Notes: generated by a model not told the origin, from the sequence alone. Shown: positions 36,224-45,305, counted from the stretch's first letter. The stretch: 64,000 bases of DNA from Dokdonia donghaensis DSW-1 (GCF_001653755.1 NZ_CP015125.1:2055501-2119500); one strand, 5' to 3'. Numbers and translations are program-made.

Positions 36224-37508
36224 ACTCAAAATTCAAGTAATAATCGCCAAGGTTTGGTGTTCCACCTAATTTTCCCGCTTTGTATGCATTTAAAACGTTA
36301 GTCGTATCTCTAACAATAGAACTATCGAAATCGGATAATGAATATAATTGAGTAGAACAGGAATCATCTTTGTCTGTAAACCAAATGATGTCATTTCTGA
36401 ATAAATCTTTATTATTTAATATTTCTCGATTATGGGTTGTTGCAATAATTTGAGATTTTTTAGAATTAACTAAAAAAGATAATAGAAAATGTATGTATAA
36501 ATCAGGATGTAATGAATCTTCTAATTCATCAATAGGAAAAGCTATACTTGAATTAACTAATAAACTTAATAATCCAGCAAAACCATAATATCTTTGAGTT
36601 CCTTGAGATTCTAATTTAAAAGGGAGTGAATATCTTTTTCCGTCAATTGTGTGTTCAAGTTCCAATTTTTTTAAAGGATTTGATATAATTTTTTCAATCA
36701 TATCCTCTGGCATCTCAAGTACCTCTAAAACTTTTAACATTTTATCGTCAACTACTTTTTCCTCTTCATTTATTAGAATGTCAGAGATATTAAAATCAGC
36801 CTTTTTCAGTATATCTACTAAAATTTCTTTTTTTAATTTGGATTTTTCTATTTCAGAAGTGATAAATCCATCAAGTTCAGTTTTAGTTTGTACTAAGGGG
36901 TTTAGGTATTGAGAAAACCAGTCTGTTACTTCTTTCAAGTGGAAGAGTTCTATGTTTGTTTTTAGAAAACCTCCTAAAACCGTATTATTCCATAAAGTGT
37001 TCGCTTCAAGGTTTTTTTCAAAGGTTTTGTCTTTTTTTATTTTACTACCGAAAGTGATTTCAGTTAATTGTTTATTTAAATCAGTTGTTCTTTTAAAAAC
37101 ACTAGCTTTTTTAGGGTCATAATATTTCAACTCTTCACTTAAAATGGCTTTCTTACAATATTCTACTTCATATGAGTATCTAATATTATTCTGTATAAAT
37201 TCAATTGAAAAGATAGTACTATCATTCAGAGAATTGTTATCAAAATGAAAAGGATTAAAATCTAAGATATCAGTCTTCTTTTCTTCTGGTTCTAGAACCA
37301 ATTCTCTAAAATAGTTTAAAGCTTTTAAAATAGTAGTTTTTCCAGAAGCATTTGCGCCATATATTAAGGCAACCTTTAATAGTCTAAGGTTGTTGTCTGT
37401 ATTAATAACGTAGTAATCTTCTAAATCGTTTGATTTAGTTGCTTCAAAGGAAAGTGTTTGTTTTTCTTTTATTGAACCAAAATTCTGTATACTAAAATTA
37501 ATTATCAT
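36213..37508 (-). CDS. rloA: RloA-like AAA15 ATPase
   Basis: A 431-residue ABC/SMC-like ATPase: N-terminal INFSIQNFGSIKEKQTLSF, Walker A YGANASGKTTI (about 50-60), a helical insertion (about 160-290), a signature-like segment QGTQRYYGFAGLL, Walker B-like IDELEDSLHPDL (about 337-348) and a terminal H-loop region IIATTHNRE. The family is RloA/AbiLi. It is the first gene of the rlo pair. Base composition is more A/T-rich than its neighbours and it splits the LytTR-controlled genes, both consistent with acquisition. Confidence 0.88.
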   Translation of the reverse strand: MIINFSIQNFGSIKEKQTLSFEATKSNDLEDYYVINTDNNLRLLKVALIYGANASGKTTILKALNYFRELVLEPEEKKTDILDFNPFHFDNNSLNDSTIFSIEFIQNNIRYSYEVEYCKKAILSEELKYYDPKKASVFKRTTDLNKQLTEITFGSKIKKDKTFEKNLEANTLWNNTVLGGFLKTNIELFHLKEVTDWFSQYLNPLVQTKTELDGFITSEIEKSKLKKEILVDILKKADFNISDILINEEEKVVDDKMLKVLEVLEMPEDMIEKIISNPLKKLELEHTIDGKRYSLPFKLESQGTQRYYGFAGLLSLLVNSSIAFPIDELEDSLHPDLYIHFLLSFLVNSKKSQIIATTHNREILNNKDLFRNDIIWFTDKDDSCSTQLYSLSDFDSSIVRDTTNVLNAYKAGKLGGTPNLGDYYLNFEYEN

Positions 37509-37679
37509 AATTTTTAGTCTTAATTTGTAAATGTTTTACAAATATAAGGCGAAGAGTGTTTTGGTTGATGTTAATTTTGGTATTTATTAGCTTACTACTA
37601 ACAGGAAAGTCTATGAAGAGAGTACGGAACTAGATAGTTGTCCGGACTTTTCTATTGCTTGAATTCGTAGCCTTCAAGA

Positions 37680-39701
37680 TTACATCTTTATAATTCCTTT
37701 TTCAAGCACTTGCCATCTCAGTTTTAAGCCTACTTCCATAAACTCAAATCCTGCTGCGGTTGCAGAGGCTATGTTACTGTACTTACCATAGGCTCCCATC
37801 TGGAAGCGGCTTGATATGGCATATTGTACTCTGGCTTCTACACGAAAAAGGGTAGTAGCCTCATCATCTTCTACTACTTGTAAACCTCCTGCAGCGTTTC
37901 CTGCATAGCTCCACTTTCCTGCCTGCCCAGTAAGATCTAAAAACAACTCAACTGCTTGATATTTTGACGGGCTAAAATATAACGTAGGTACTTGATCCTT
38001 AAAACCTACATACTGGTAATTGATACCACCCTTGAGCGTTGGTTTTTTTGTAAAGTTATAGTATAAAGAAGTAAATAATAAGTTACGAGAGTTTCCATCC
38101 GTTTGCTGCGTGTGCATTAAACCAGTATACCAACCTAGATTTATGTTTGTTCCCATATTGTAGTTAAGGGAATAGTTATTCATAAAGATTTTTTCATCTA
38201 GCAGTGCGGCGTTAAAATCTTGTAACGTTCTGCTATAACCCACCTCTAAAAACTGAAGCGGAAAAGGTCTTGACTTTACAAAAATAGATCCATTTACATC
38301 TGTATACTCATTTGCATCTGAATCTGCTTTTACAAACCCCAATGTACCTTCTAGCCAGGTATTATTTATGACTCTGTAATGAGCTCCAAGGCTTGCATTT
38401 GTGTTATAAGCCATCGTGTTTGTGGTCATATTTTCGGTAGTACGGTAGTTGTAAGAAAATATAGCTTTAAACCTACTTGTAAATGGCAACGTAGCGGTCA
38501 GTCCAGCCGAGTATGCTTGGTTGTCACCATTATCTTCGGTGTATGCAGCTCGTGTTTCGATCACGGGAGCGAGGCTACTTTCTATTGTTTTCATTAACCC
38601 AGTAGCGTCTTTCTGGTTAGGGTAGAAGGTTAAGGTATTTTTCGCGAAAGCGTACGCCTCATCCAGATTACCCTGTGCACGGTATGCATTTGCAATGCCG
38701 AGATTTCCGTCAAAAGAGGCGCTGTCCTTCTCAAGGATACCGTTATACACCTCGATACTCTTTTTAAAAGTCCCCGTGTACATCCCTAAAGTTGCCTTAA
38801 GCGCAGCCACGCGCGCATTAGTCGGGAAGGTACTTTTAAGATCTTCAATGGCAGTTCTTGCTGTGGCATATTTTCCGTTCCAGATGAGTGCTTGTATGTA
38901 GCGCTCGTTTGCGGTGATGATTTTTGTAGTGTCCGCTTTCGCGAAAGCGATACTCTCCTGCGCCAGTGTTAATGCAAGCTTGTCGTCTTTCTGTAAATGA
39001 GCAACTAGTGATTTACCTACCTGCGATGTTAATGTGTCTGAAAGTTGGTTATACATCGTATTTGCATTGTCATAATCCTTTTTTGCGATATACGTATTTG
39101 CAAGAGCACTTATGATTTGCTCATCGTTAGGCATATCCTCTAGAGCACTTTTAAGCAATTGTATAGCCGCATCGTATTGAAAAGCGGTTGTAAGTTGGTT
39201 TGCTTTACCCAAACGCATAAACTTTTTTGACCCCGCAGCATTTGCATTGCCAGGTTGTACAGTAAGTGCTTTATTTACATAAGTGATTGCAGCGTCATAT
39301 TCTTTAAGGTTAGAAAGCGTGTTTGCATAACCGAGTAAGGCAGAGAAGCTTGTACTGTCTTTGGCAACAAGGGTTTCATAAAAATCCTTTGCTGCGCCAA
39401 AATCACTATCCCATAAAAGAGATTCTGCATAGTTTAAGCCCACTTCAAAATCTGTAGGGTAGTCTGCTTTGAGGTTTGTAAAAAGTGTTCTTGCTTTGCC
39501 ACTCTCACCACTCAACCCTAGAGCACGACCGTAACAGAGTCTTGCTGTTTTATTATCTGGGTAGTCTTCAAGCACTTCGCCAAAAAATGTTTTTGCCTCC
39601 TCATATTTCCCAGTTTCTAATAAAGTGAAACCTGCAGACATATCTTGGCTGTATGCTGTGGCACCTAGTAGGAAAAGAATAATATATGTTAGTTGTCTCA
39701 T
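37680..39701 (-). CDS. TPR protein with outer-membrane beta-barrel (BcsC/PgaA-like)
   Basis: About 673 residues from the ATG at 39699-39701, which starts a clear signal peptide (MRQLTYIILFLLGATAYSQ). Residues about 22-390 form ten or so TPR units (GKYEEAKTFFGEVLEDYPDN, EYDAAITYVNKALTVQPGN). The C-terminal ~270 residues are amphipathic strands (YNYRTTENMTTNTMAYN, GMHTQQT...) consistent with a barrel. TPR plus barrel is the layout of exopolysaccharide export porins BcsC and PgaA. Two palindrome copies sit in the TPR part and are translated as AFAKA/AFAKN. Export role is inference from layout and neighbours. Confidence 0.8.
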   Translation of the reverse strand: MRQLTYIILFLLGATAYSQDMSAGFTLLETGKYEEAKTFFGEVLEDYPDNKTARLCYGRALGLSGESGKARTLFTNLKADYPTDFEVGLNYAESLLWDSDFGAAKDFYETLVAKDSTSFSALLGYANTLSNLKEYDAAITYVNKALTVQPGNANAAGSKKFMRLGKANQLTTAFQYDAAIQLLKSALEDMPNDEQIISALANTYIAKKDYDNANTMYNQLSDTLTSQVGKSLVAHLQKDDKLALTLAQESIAFAKADTTKIITANERYIQALIWNGKYATARTAIEDLKSTFPTNARVAALKATLGMYTGTFKKSIEVYNGILEKDSASFDGNLGIANAYRAQGNLDEAYAFAKNTLTFYPNQKDATGLMKTIESSLAPVIETRAAYTEDNGDNQAYSAGLTATLPFTSRFKAIFSYNYRTTENMTTNTMAYNTNASLGAHYRVINNTWLEGTLGFVKADSDANEYTDVNGSIFVKSRPFPLQFLEVGYSRTLQDFNAALLDEKIFMNNYSLNYNMGTNINLGWYTGLMHTQQTDGNSRNLLFTSLYYNFTKKPTLKGGINYQYVGFKDQVPTLYFSPSKYQAVELFLDLTGQAGKWSYAGNAAGGLQVVEDDEATTLFRVEARVQYAISSRFQMGAYGKYSNIASATAAGFEFMEVGLKLRWQVLEKGIIKM
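38638..38652. repeat. Partial palindrome copy in the TPR gene
   Basis: TTTTTCGCGAAAGCG matches 13 of 15 positions; on the coding strand it gives AFAKN (context AYAFAKNTL). Confidence 0.65.
38934..38948. repeat. GCTTTCGCGAAAGCG palindrome in the TPR gene
   Basis: Perfect copy translated as AFAKA (context SIAFAKADT) at the end of a TPR helix. Confidence 0.9.
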
Positions 39702-39763
39702 TGCGTATGTTTTACAAGTGCAAGTTATGGCAATATATAAAGGATTCAATCTTAATGTATCTG

Positions 39764-39787
39764 CAATTCGTCGATACTTATCGTCGA
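39764..39787. promoter_or_regulatory. Possible LytTR half-sites upstream of the TPR-barrel gene
   Basis: CAATTCGTCGA and a second TCGTCGA start 11 bp apart rather than 21, about 65-85 bp upstream of the minus-strand TPR gene. Resembles half-sites of the neighbouring operators, but spacing and orientation differ; weak. Confidence 0.3.
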
Positions 39788-39836
39788 CTGGTGGAGGTTG
39801 CGTAAAGTGTGAATGGAGTTTTGAGGGGGGGATGGT

Positions 39837-40314
39837 TGCGAACATCTCCCCAAGGTTCTATTTATTGTTCCTAAAGTCACTTGCCTCCAACATCTCCCCA
39901 ACCCCTCTTCGAAGAGGGGCTTCATTTTTGTGTACTCCTTCTCTTTGAAGAGGAGGCTGGGAGGATATGTTTTGCGTGTGAGTGAGAAGTTAGTTGCCAA
40001 CATCTCCCCAAAGTTGCCTTCCTTTTATTTTTAAAGTCACTTGCTGCCAACATCTCCCCAAGGTGCCTTCCTCTCGTTCATACTTCACTCGTCGGAGGCA
40101 AGTTCAAAGAGGGGCTTTCATTGTGTGCTTCTCTTCTTTGAAGAGGAGGCTGGGAGGAGATGTTTTGAGTTTGAGTGAGAAGTTGGTTGCCAACATCTCC
40201 CCAAGGTGCCTTCCTCTCGTTCATACTTCACTCGTCGGAGGCAAGTTCAAAGAGGGGCTTTCATTGTTGTGTACTCCTCCTCTTCGAAGAGGAGGCTGGG
40301 AGAAAATGCTTCAC
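39837..40314. repeat. Cluster of imperfect direct and inverted repeats
   Basis: AACATCTCCCCA occurs at 39841 (short), 39889, 39999, 40049 and 40192. The last two lie in units 143 bp apart that share about 75 identical bases (from 40047 and 40190). Each unit also has a self-complementary CTCTTCGAAGAG-like centre and a GGGAGGA-ATGTT arm that is the inverse complement of AACATCTCCC. This looks like a REP/BIME-type or decayed miniature element cluster without coding capacity. Confidence 0.7.
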
Positions 40315-40375
40315 ATCTTAGTAAGAAGCACACCCCAAACCCCCAAAACCCACACCTTATATAGTATCACATTAA

Positions 40376-40390
40376 ACTTTCGCGAAAGAG
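40376..40390. repeat. Partial 15-bp palindrome, intergenic
   Basis: ACTTTCGCGAAAGAG, 13 of 15 positions, 37 bp before a LytTR-type operator. Confidence 0.6.
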
Positions 40391-40426
40391 ACATAACACA
40401 AAATATGCTTTAAAGATAAAACACGA

Positions 40427-40496
40427 CCACTCGTCTACAGTAAAATTCTACTCATCGAAATTTCAACCGAAAGCCTCTTAATTGCTCGCATATTTG
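40427..40496 (+). promoter_or_regulatory. LytTR-type operator and promoter of the flippase unit
   Basis: CCACTCGTC (40427-40435) and CTACTCATC (40448-40456) are spaced 21 bp. CATATTTG (40489-40496), one mismatch from TAnnTTTG, lies 32 bp beyond the second unit and 26 bp before the ATG of the small protein gene. Confidence 0.68.
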
Positions 40497-40522
40497 TACC
40501 AGAAACAAACAACAAAACAATT

Positions 40523-40657
40523 ATGGGACTTACAGTAATAAATAACTCAAACACATTAAGAGTAGTACAAAACGCTAGAAATACACAAGCTAGTAATACA
40601 TTAAGTGTAGTACACAGAAAGGTAGATAAGCCGGTTATCCAGTTAATGACTTATTAA
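40523..40657 (+). CDS. 44-residue small protein with internal NTLxVV repeat
   Basis: An ATG-started ORF of 44 codons immediately after the LytTR-type promoter and 9 bp before the flippase. The peptide holds a duplicated motif: SNTLRVVQNARNTQ and SNTLSVVHRK. It has no signal peptide and ends VIQLMTY. The start region (MGLTVINN) resembles the remnant at 42248 (MAL.INN), which holds the same position in the next operon. I do not recognise a family. Position suggests a co-regulated small protein or peptide substrate; translation is not proven. Confidence 0.5.
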   Translation: MGLTVINNSNTLRVVQNARNTQASNTLSVVHRKVDKPVIQLMTY

Positions 40658-40666
40658 TCATTAGTT

Positions 40667-41905
40667 ATGATCGCTATACAACACAAAATCAAAAAGATAC
40701 TCTCTCCCGAGCAAATATTTATGCTCAGTGCCTTTGTGGTAAACGGAGGAAACTACTTCTATAATTTAGGACTGGGTAGAGTACTAGGCCCTGGTGCCTT
40801 TGCAGATGCTGCTATTCTCATCACCTTGCTGCTTGTACTATCATTTGTTGCAATGACTTTTCAGCTAGCAGTTGCCAAGTTTACAACGGAGTTTGACAAG
40901 TCAAAACAAGAAGCATTTGTACAAAGAGCTTATAAACAAGCTACCACCTTTGGAATCATATTGGGTGCGGCAATTGTAGTTTTTGCAGGATCGTTGCAAA
41001 CACTTTTTCAAACAGAATCTTCTGTAATGTTTACCATTTTTGGAATAGCAGTCCCACTTTATTTCATAATGAGCGTAAACAGAGGAAATCTTCAAGGACG
41101 TAAATCCTTTATTGCATTATCTATCACCTACCAATTAGAAATGGTATACAGACTCGCACTTACTTTTGCATTATTACTTTTCTTCAATATAGAATCGTCT
41201 GTCGCGGTAGCTACAGCAATCGCAATCTCATTTATTGCAGGTGTATTTCCATTTAAAAAATTAACGTCTAAAAAGGCAGTGCAATCTGCCCTTACCTCAA
41301 AAGAGAGCAAGGCAGTTATGAACTTCTTTGTACTTACTGCGTGCTATGAGCTTACCCAGATCATTTGTAACAGCAGTGATATACTCTTAGTAAAACACTA
41401 TTTTCCATCTTATGATGCAGGATTATATGCATCTCTAGCCCTTATAGGTCGCGTAGTTTATTTTGTAACCTGGATGTTTGTAATGTTACTATTACCTACA
41501 GTAGTATCTATGCGCAAGGAAGGTAAGAACTCTGTACCTGTACTTATGAAGTATGTAGGGTATATCACAGCCCTTGCTAGTGGTATTGTGTTATTTACAT
41601 TTCTGTTTCCATCATTTGCAGTACAAATATTATTTGGAGAACAGTATATGTCTATTGCTCCATTATTAGGTTGGTATGCACTTGCGACATCTTTTTTTGC
41701 CCTATCTAACATTTTTGCCTACTACTATCTATCCCTAGATCATTATAAACCTATAGTAATTGCTGCCATTTTTGGAGTGTTACAAATAGTGTTAATCATA
41801 TTATTCCACGATTCATTGTTTGAAGTTGTTTTAGCCCAAGTAGTTGCAATGGGAAGTTTACTCATTGCTCAATTACTTTATTTCTGGAAGATGCAAGTAA
41901 AGTAA
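40667..41905 (+). CDS. Polysaccharide flippase-like membrane protein (MOP superfamily)
   Basis: A 412-residue polytopic protein with about 12 hydrophobic segments, including an N-terminal EQIFMLSAFVVNGGNYFYNLGLGRVLGPGAFADAA stretch, typical of Wzx/PST-type flippases that retain substrate across the inner membrane. A conserved DILLVKHYFPSYDAGLYASLALIGR segment (about 242-266) is seen in the same family. Likely moves lipid-linked sugars for the polysaccharide made with the GT4 and GT2 enzymes encoded nearby. A rho-independent terminator follows at 41928. Confidence 0.85.
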   Translation: MIAIQHKIKKILSPEQIFMLSAFVVNGGNYFYNLGLGRVLGPGAFADAAILITLLLVLSFVAMTFQLAVAKFTTEFDKSKQEAFVQRAYKQATTFGIILGAAIVVFAGSLQTLFQTESSVMFTIFGIAVPLYFIMSVNRGNLQGRKSFIALSITYQLEMVYRLALTFALLLFFNIESSVAVATAIAISFIAGVFPFKKLTSKKAVQSALTSKESKAVMNFFVLTACYELTQIICNSSDILLVKHYFPSYDAGLYASLALIGRVVYFVTWMFVMLLLPTVVSMRKEGKNSVPVLMKYVGYITALASGIVLFTFLFPSFAVQILFGEQYMSIAPLLGWYALATSFFALSNIFAYYYLSLDHYKPIVIAAIFGVLQIVLIILFHDSLFEVVLAQVVAMGSLLIAQLLYFWKMQVK

Positions 41906-41927
41906 CAGTTTCCCCAAATTGTAGTTG

Positions 41928-41966
41928 CCCTCCTACATAAGCATTTGCTTTTGTGAGAGGGTTTTT
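41928..41966 (+). terminator. Rho-independent terminator after the flippase
   Basis: Stem CCCTC...GAGGG extended by a further inner helix, followed by five T residues. Confidence 0.75.
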
Positions 41967-42139
41967 GTTTTGACTAACTCAAGTCTATTGTGGAGGGGTA
42001 TAATACCCTTTTATATACACCTTATCCATATCAAATCTCCATCTGGTGATATCTAACCTTAGTAGCTGCATTATAGTGACTTAGCCTATGTGAGCTGTAA
42101 TTGTAAGAAAGTCAAAAATCGTTTATCGAAGATCAAATA

Positions 42140-42209
42140 CCATTCGTCTATACTAACGGTCGAGTAAACGTTTTTCGTCCGCTTTCGCGAAAACAAAGCC
42201 CCATATTTG
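42140..42209 (+). promoter_or_regulatory. LytTR-type half-site and promoter of the GT4 unit
   Basis: CCATTCGTC (42140-42148) is a perfect half-site; its 21-bp partner position (42161) is poorly matched (CGAGTAAAC). CATATTTG (42202-42209) has the same 32-33 bp offset as in the flippase promoter. A partial palindrome (42181-42195) lies between. Confidence 0.55.
42181..42195. repeat. Partial 15-bp palindrome in the GT4 promoter
   Basis: GCTTTCGCGAAAACA, 13 of 15 positions, between the LytTR-type half-site and the -7 element. Confidence 0.6.
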
Positions 42210-42247
42210 TACTATCAAAAAAACATAACTACTTAAAAACAAATATT

Positions 42248-42547
42248 ATGGCACTATAAATAAACAACATTTACGGAATAACTTGTATCAAATGAAAAGT
42301 ATCAAACACACACGTACAAGAAGTAAAAGGATACTTTAAAGCACTATTATCTGTAGAAGATAATGTCATCATAAATCTATGTGAGGTTAAAAAAGGAACT
42401 AAGAAACTAGTAAGAGTTTTAGAAAGCTTACAAGCCGAAATCTCAGAAGAAAAATCACTTAAGTTTTTCAGCTATCCAGAGCCAGCAGTTGCCGAATTAT
42501 ATGCGCAAATTAATAATCAGTCTAACTATTACCAGGCAGCAGCATAA
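42248..42547 (+). pseudogene. Broken small gene upstream of the GT4 gene
   Basis: From an ATG at 42248 one frame runs 99 codons to TAA at 42545 but contains in-frame stops TAA (42257) and TGA (42293). After the second stop it reads as an ordinary protein (SNTHVQEVKGYFKALLSVEDN ... PAVAELYAQINN), ending NYYQAAA. The first codons (MAL-stop-INN) resemble the small protein at 40523, which occupies the same place behind a LytTR promoter. No internal start serves the remainder well. Interpretation: decayed paralogue; a sequencing error could also add the stops. Confidence 0.55.
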
Positions 42548-42587
42548 GACAATACAAATCACTACAACAACATCAAATCTATATATT

Positions 42588-43790
42588 ATGAAACTAGCAA
42601 TCGTAACGGCCTATCCACCGAGCAAAGTAACTTTAAACGAATATGCATACCACTTAGTAAAGCACTTTCGTCAAAACCAAGAAGTAACAGAACTAGTACT
42701 TCTTACAGATGTAACTCCAGACCAAGCAGATATAACCTTTGAAGAAGACGGATGTGAGATTACAGTAAAGCAATGCTGGAAATTCAATAGCCTTAAAAAT
42801 GTATTCTCTATCGCAAAAGCCGTAAGAGCAACACAACCAGACGCAGTACTTTATAACCTACAGTTTATGAAGTTTGGAGATAATAAGGTAGCTGCAGCGC
42901 TAGGATTGTTTTCCCCTTGGGTATCAAAAATGATGGGAGTAAAAACAACGGTATTACTTCACAATATAATGGAAACTGTAGATCTAGATAGTGCAGGATT
43001 TACAAGTAATAAATTAAAAATAAAGGCATATAACTTCATTGGCGAGATGCTCACCCGTGTGGTACTTAAAGCAGATACTGTGGCACTTACCATCAGTAAA
43101 TATGTAGAGATATTAGAAAACAAGTATAACGCAAAAAATTGTGTACTCATCCCTCACGGTACCTTTGAAATTCCAGAAGAGCCATCTTATGATGTAGCAC
43201 CAGGTCCTTTAAAAATAATGACGTTCGGAAAATTTGGAACTTACAAGAAAGTAGAAATACTTATAGAAGCTGTTCAAATCGTAAGAGAGCAAACTGGTCG
43301 TGATCTTGAGATCGTAATTGCTGGTACAGATAGTCCTAACATACCAGGATACCTAGCAGAAGTTCAAGAAGTATATAAGCACGTTCCTAATCTTACATTT
43401 ACAGGTTATGTAGAAGAAGAAGATGTACCTGTAATCTTTTCAGAAAGTGCGATGGTTGTTTTTCCATACACATCTACAACGGGAAGCTCAGGAGTATTAC
43501 ATCAAGCAGGAAGTTATGGTAAGGCAGTAGTAATGCCAGACCTTGGAGATCTTGGTATTCTTGTAAAAGAAGAAGGATACAGAGGTGAGTTTTTTAATCC
43601 AGAAAGTATGCACAGTCTTGCTACAGGAATCCAAAATCTAGTAACAAACGAAGCTTACAGAACAGAAATAGCAAAAGCAAATTATCAAGCAGCAACAGCA
43701 TTACCTATGAGCCGTATTGCTCAAATGTATATAGATGTTTTTAATGGCACATCAAGAAGAACAAAAAACACCACATTAATGGTAGCATAA
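42588..43790 (+). CDS. GT4-family glycosyltransferase
   Basis: 400 residues from the ATG at 42588 (MKLAIVTAYPPSKVTLNEYAYHLVKH), a typical GT4 N-terminus; upstream in-frame ATGs are not credible. The GT-B fold is visible: donor half with KIMTFGKFGTYKKVEILIEAV (about 208-228), DLEIVIAGTDS, LTFTGYVEEEDVPVIFSESAMVVFPYTSTTGSSGVLHQAGSYGKAV with the E/P loop. It is the catalytic transferase of the LytTR-controlled set. It is convergent with, and directly abuts, the GH5 gene at 43791. The sequence CATCAAATCTA-TATTATG before its ATG recurs before manA (50682). Confidence 0.9.
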   Translation: MKLAIVTAYPPSKVTLNEYAYHLVKHFRQNQEVTELVLLTDVTPDQADITFEEDGCEITVKQCWKFNSLKNVFSIAKAVRATQPDAVLYNLQFMKFGDNKVAAALGLFSPWVSKMMGVKTTVLLHNIMETVDLDSAGFTSNKLKIKAYNFIGEMLTRVVLKADTVALTISKYVEILENKYNAKNCVLIPHGTFEIPEEPSYDVAPGPLKIMTFGKFGTYKKVEILIEAVQIVREQTGRDLEIVIAGTDSPNIPGYLAEVQEVYKHVPNLTFTGYVEEEDVPVIFSESAMVVFPYTSTTGSSGVLHQAGSYGKAVVMPDLGDLGILVKEEGYRGEFFNPESMHSLATGIQNLVTNEAYRTEIAKANYQAATALPMSRIAQMYIDVFNGTSRRTKNTTLMVA

Positions 43791-45305
43791 TTACCTGTTC
43801 TTAATGACCAAATAGGCATCGTCTTTCACCCCAAGTGTATTAACAATTCCAAAAAAAGCCTGTTTGTTCTTTCGCCACGGTAATCTGCCAGCCACTTCAC
43901 TCGGTATATCCCTAAAATCATAAAGTGTCCAAGAGAGATAGTGTATACTATCTCTTTTCTGGGTTTTATAAAACTCGGTATAATATGCCGCTTGGTCTTC
44001 TTCATCTGGGCCTATAGGATTCCATAAGCCATTGTATGCTGCTAGACCAAATTCTTGTAAAACCACAGGCTTGCTAGTTATATCTGTAATAGATTTGTGA
44101 GCAGCACCTAGATTTTTGAGGTCTTTATAATAATGATAAGAGACAAGGTCTACCTTATCTTCCAGATGCAATGCGGCCTCTGGTGAAGACCAGCCTATAG
44201 TTACTGGGTGTGTATTATCTATGGTCTTGAGATAATCTATCGTTTGACTCAGCCACGATAAAACCTCACGTTGCCCACGACTTTCAAAATCTAGATTAGG
44301 CTCATTTTTTATATCCCATCCTAATAAAGCAGGATGGTCTTTTAAATGTGTTACGATACTATATAGATGAGCATTTGTAATAGTCCAGTCTTGTATGCGA
44401 TAATCTCCATAAAAGTCAAAAAGAGTGACGACAACCTTAAGATTTGCTGCTTGCGCTTCATCTAGAAGTGATGTGAGTTTCTCAAGCTTTTCTCGCGGAA
44501 CACGCGCCTTGCCAAAATCTTCAAATCCCACAAAGACTCTTATAGAATTAAGTTTGAGGTTATTAACAATTTTAAAATCTGTGATGAGGGTATCTTTACT
44601 AAACATAGCTCCAAAGGTATCCCAAGGGCTCCCTTGTGGGTAATAGTTGATTCCTTCTAACATTGCAAGATCAAGTGGGATTGTCTCTTTTTGAGCATCA
44701 TCTACTGGATGTGAGGCTATCTTTTCAAAATGTCGTACTCTCCAGAAGCCATCTTCTAGTAGTAGTATGATTTTATAATCATCATTAAAAGAGCGCTCTA
44801 CTAGAAATTGCTCGTTCTTAAAAACACGTTCTACACCTGTGACATTGCGATCTGTTAGTACAACCAGTGTGCCGTCTGCGCTATAAAATTCTAGCGTGAG
44901 GTGATGGGTGAGGGTTGTACTTTCTATATATACGTTTTCCTCATTGTTTAATGTGATTAAGTCCTCAACTTTTCCGCGGGCTTGCTCTGTAAAATGATCA
45001 AAAACTCCAGCATTTTCACCTGTGTAAAAAGCTCTATTCTTTACATACCAGGCGTCTAGATAATCTTCTTCTATGCTTGTGAGATTTGCTTCTTCCATAG
45101 GTCTACCAGGATTCTCAATAGACTCCCACGTCACCTGTGGTACATAGTGACGCTCTTTTGTTTCATCTAGGTGAAGCATCTTACTTCTGTCTGCACCCGT
45201 GTTTAAAAATGCAATCACCTGACTTATACCATAGAGGATACCCGCATTTATGAGAATAAATCCAGCCAAAATTAAGATACGATATAGCGTTTTATTGGTT
45301 TTCAA
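43791..45305 (-). CDS. Membrane-anchored glycoside hydrolase, GH5-like
   Basis: A 504-residue protein with an N-terminal anchor (TLYRILILAGFILINAGILYGI, about 5-26), an N-terminal domain of unknown type (about 40-210) and a (beta/alpha)8 catalytic domain. GWDIKNEPN places the acid/base at Glu335 and VVLQEFG the nucleophile at Glu418; SIRVFVGFEDFG and WTLYDF are further clan GH-A marks. Last gene of a three-gene minus-strand operon (4-bp overlap with the lipoprotein gene). Likely trims the polysaccharide during export, as periplasmic glucanases do in cellulose and related systems. Confidence 0.85.
   Translation of the reverse strand: MKTNKTLYRILILAGFILINAGILYGISQVIAFLNTGADRSKMLHLDETKERHYVPQVTWESIENPGRPMEEANLTSIEEDYLDAWYVKNRAFYTGENAGVFDHFTEQARGKVEDLITLNNEENVYIESTTLTHHLTLEFYSADGTLVVLTDRNVTGVERVFKNEQFLVERSFNDDYKIILLLEDGFWRVRHFEKIASHPVDDAQKETIPLDLAMLEGINYYPQGSPWDTFGAMFSKDTLITDFKIVNNLKLNSIRVFVGFEDFGKARVPREKLEKLTSLLDEAQAANLKVVVTLFDFYGDYRIQDWTITNAHLYSIVTHLKDHPALLGWDIKNEPNLDFESRGQREVLSWLSQTIDYLKTIDNTHPVTIGWSSPEAALHLEDKVDLVSYHYYKDLKNLGAAHKSITDITSKPVVLQEFGLAAYNGLWNPIGPDEEDQAAYYTEFYKTQKRDSIHYLSWTLYDFRDIPSEVAGRLPWRKNKQAFFGIVNTLGVKDDAYLVIKNR

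Larger units (their letters stand above)
39702..40522. other. Gene-free region with repeats and operators
   Basis: An 820-bp intergenic stretch. It holds half-sites of the LytTR type near 39764-39787, a cluster of imperfect direct and inverted repeats (39837-40314), a partial 15-bp palindrome (40376-40390) and a LytTR-type operator with promoter (40427-40496). No protein gene is convincing. Confidence 0.7.

Noticed and set aside
37680..39701. Start of the TPR-barrel protein 48 codons upstream at 39845
   Set aside because: The upstream extension has no protein character; the ATG at 39701 starts a clear signal peptide.
40088..40096. CACTCGTCG inside the repeat cluster, similar to a LytTR half-site (also in the copy 143 bp downstream)
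   Set aside because: Part of the repeat unit itself, lacks a 21-bp partner and a following -7 element.
39841..40314. CRISPR array in the repeat cluster
   Set aside because: Units are unequal, imperfect, contain inverted arms, and no cas genes are present.
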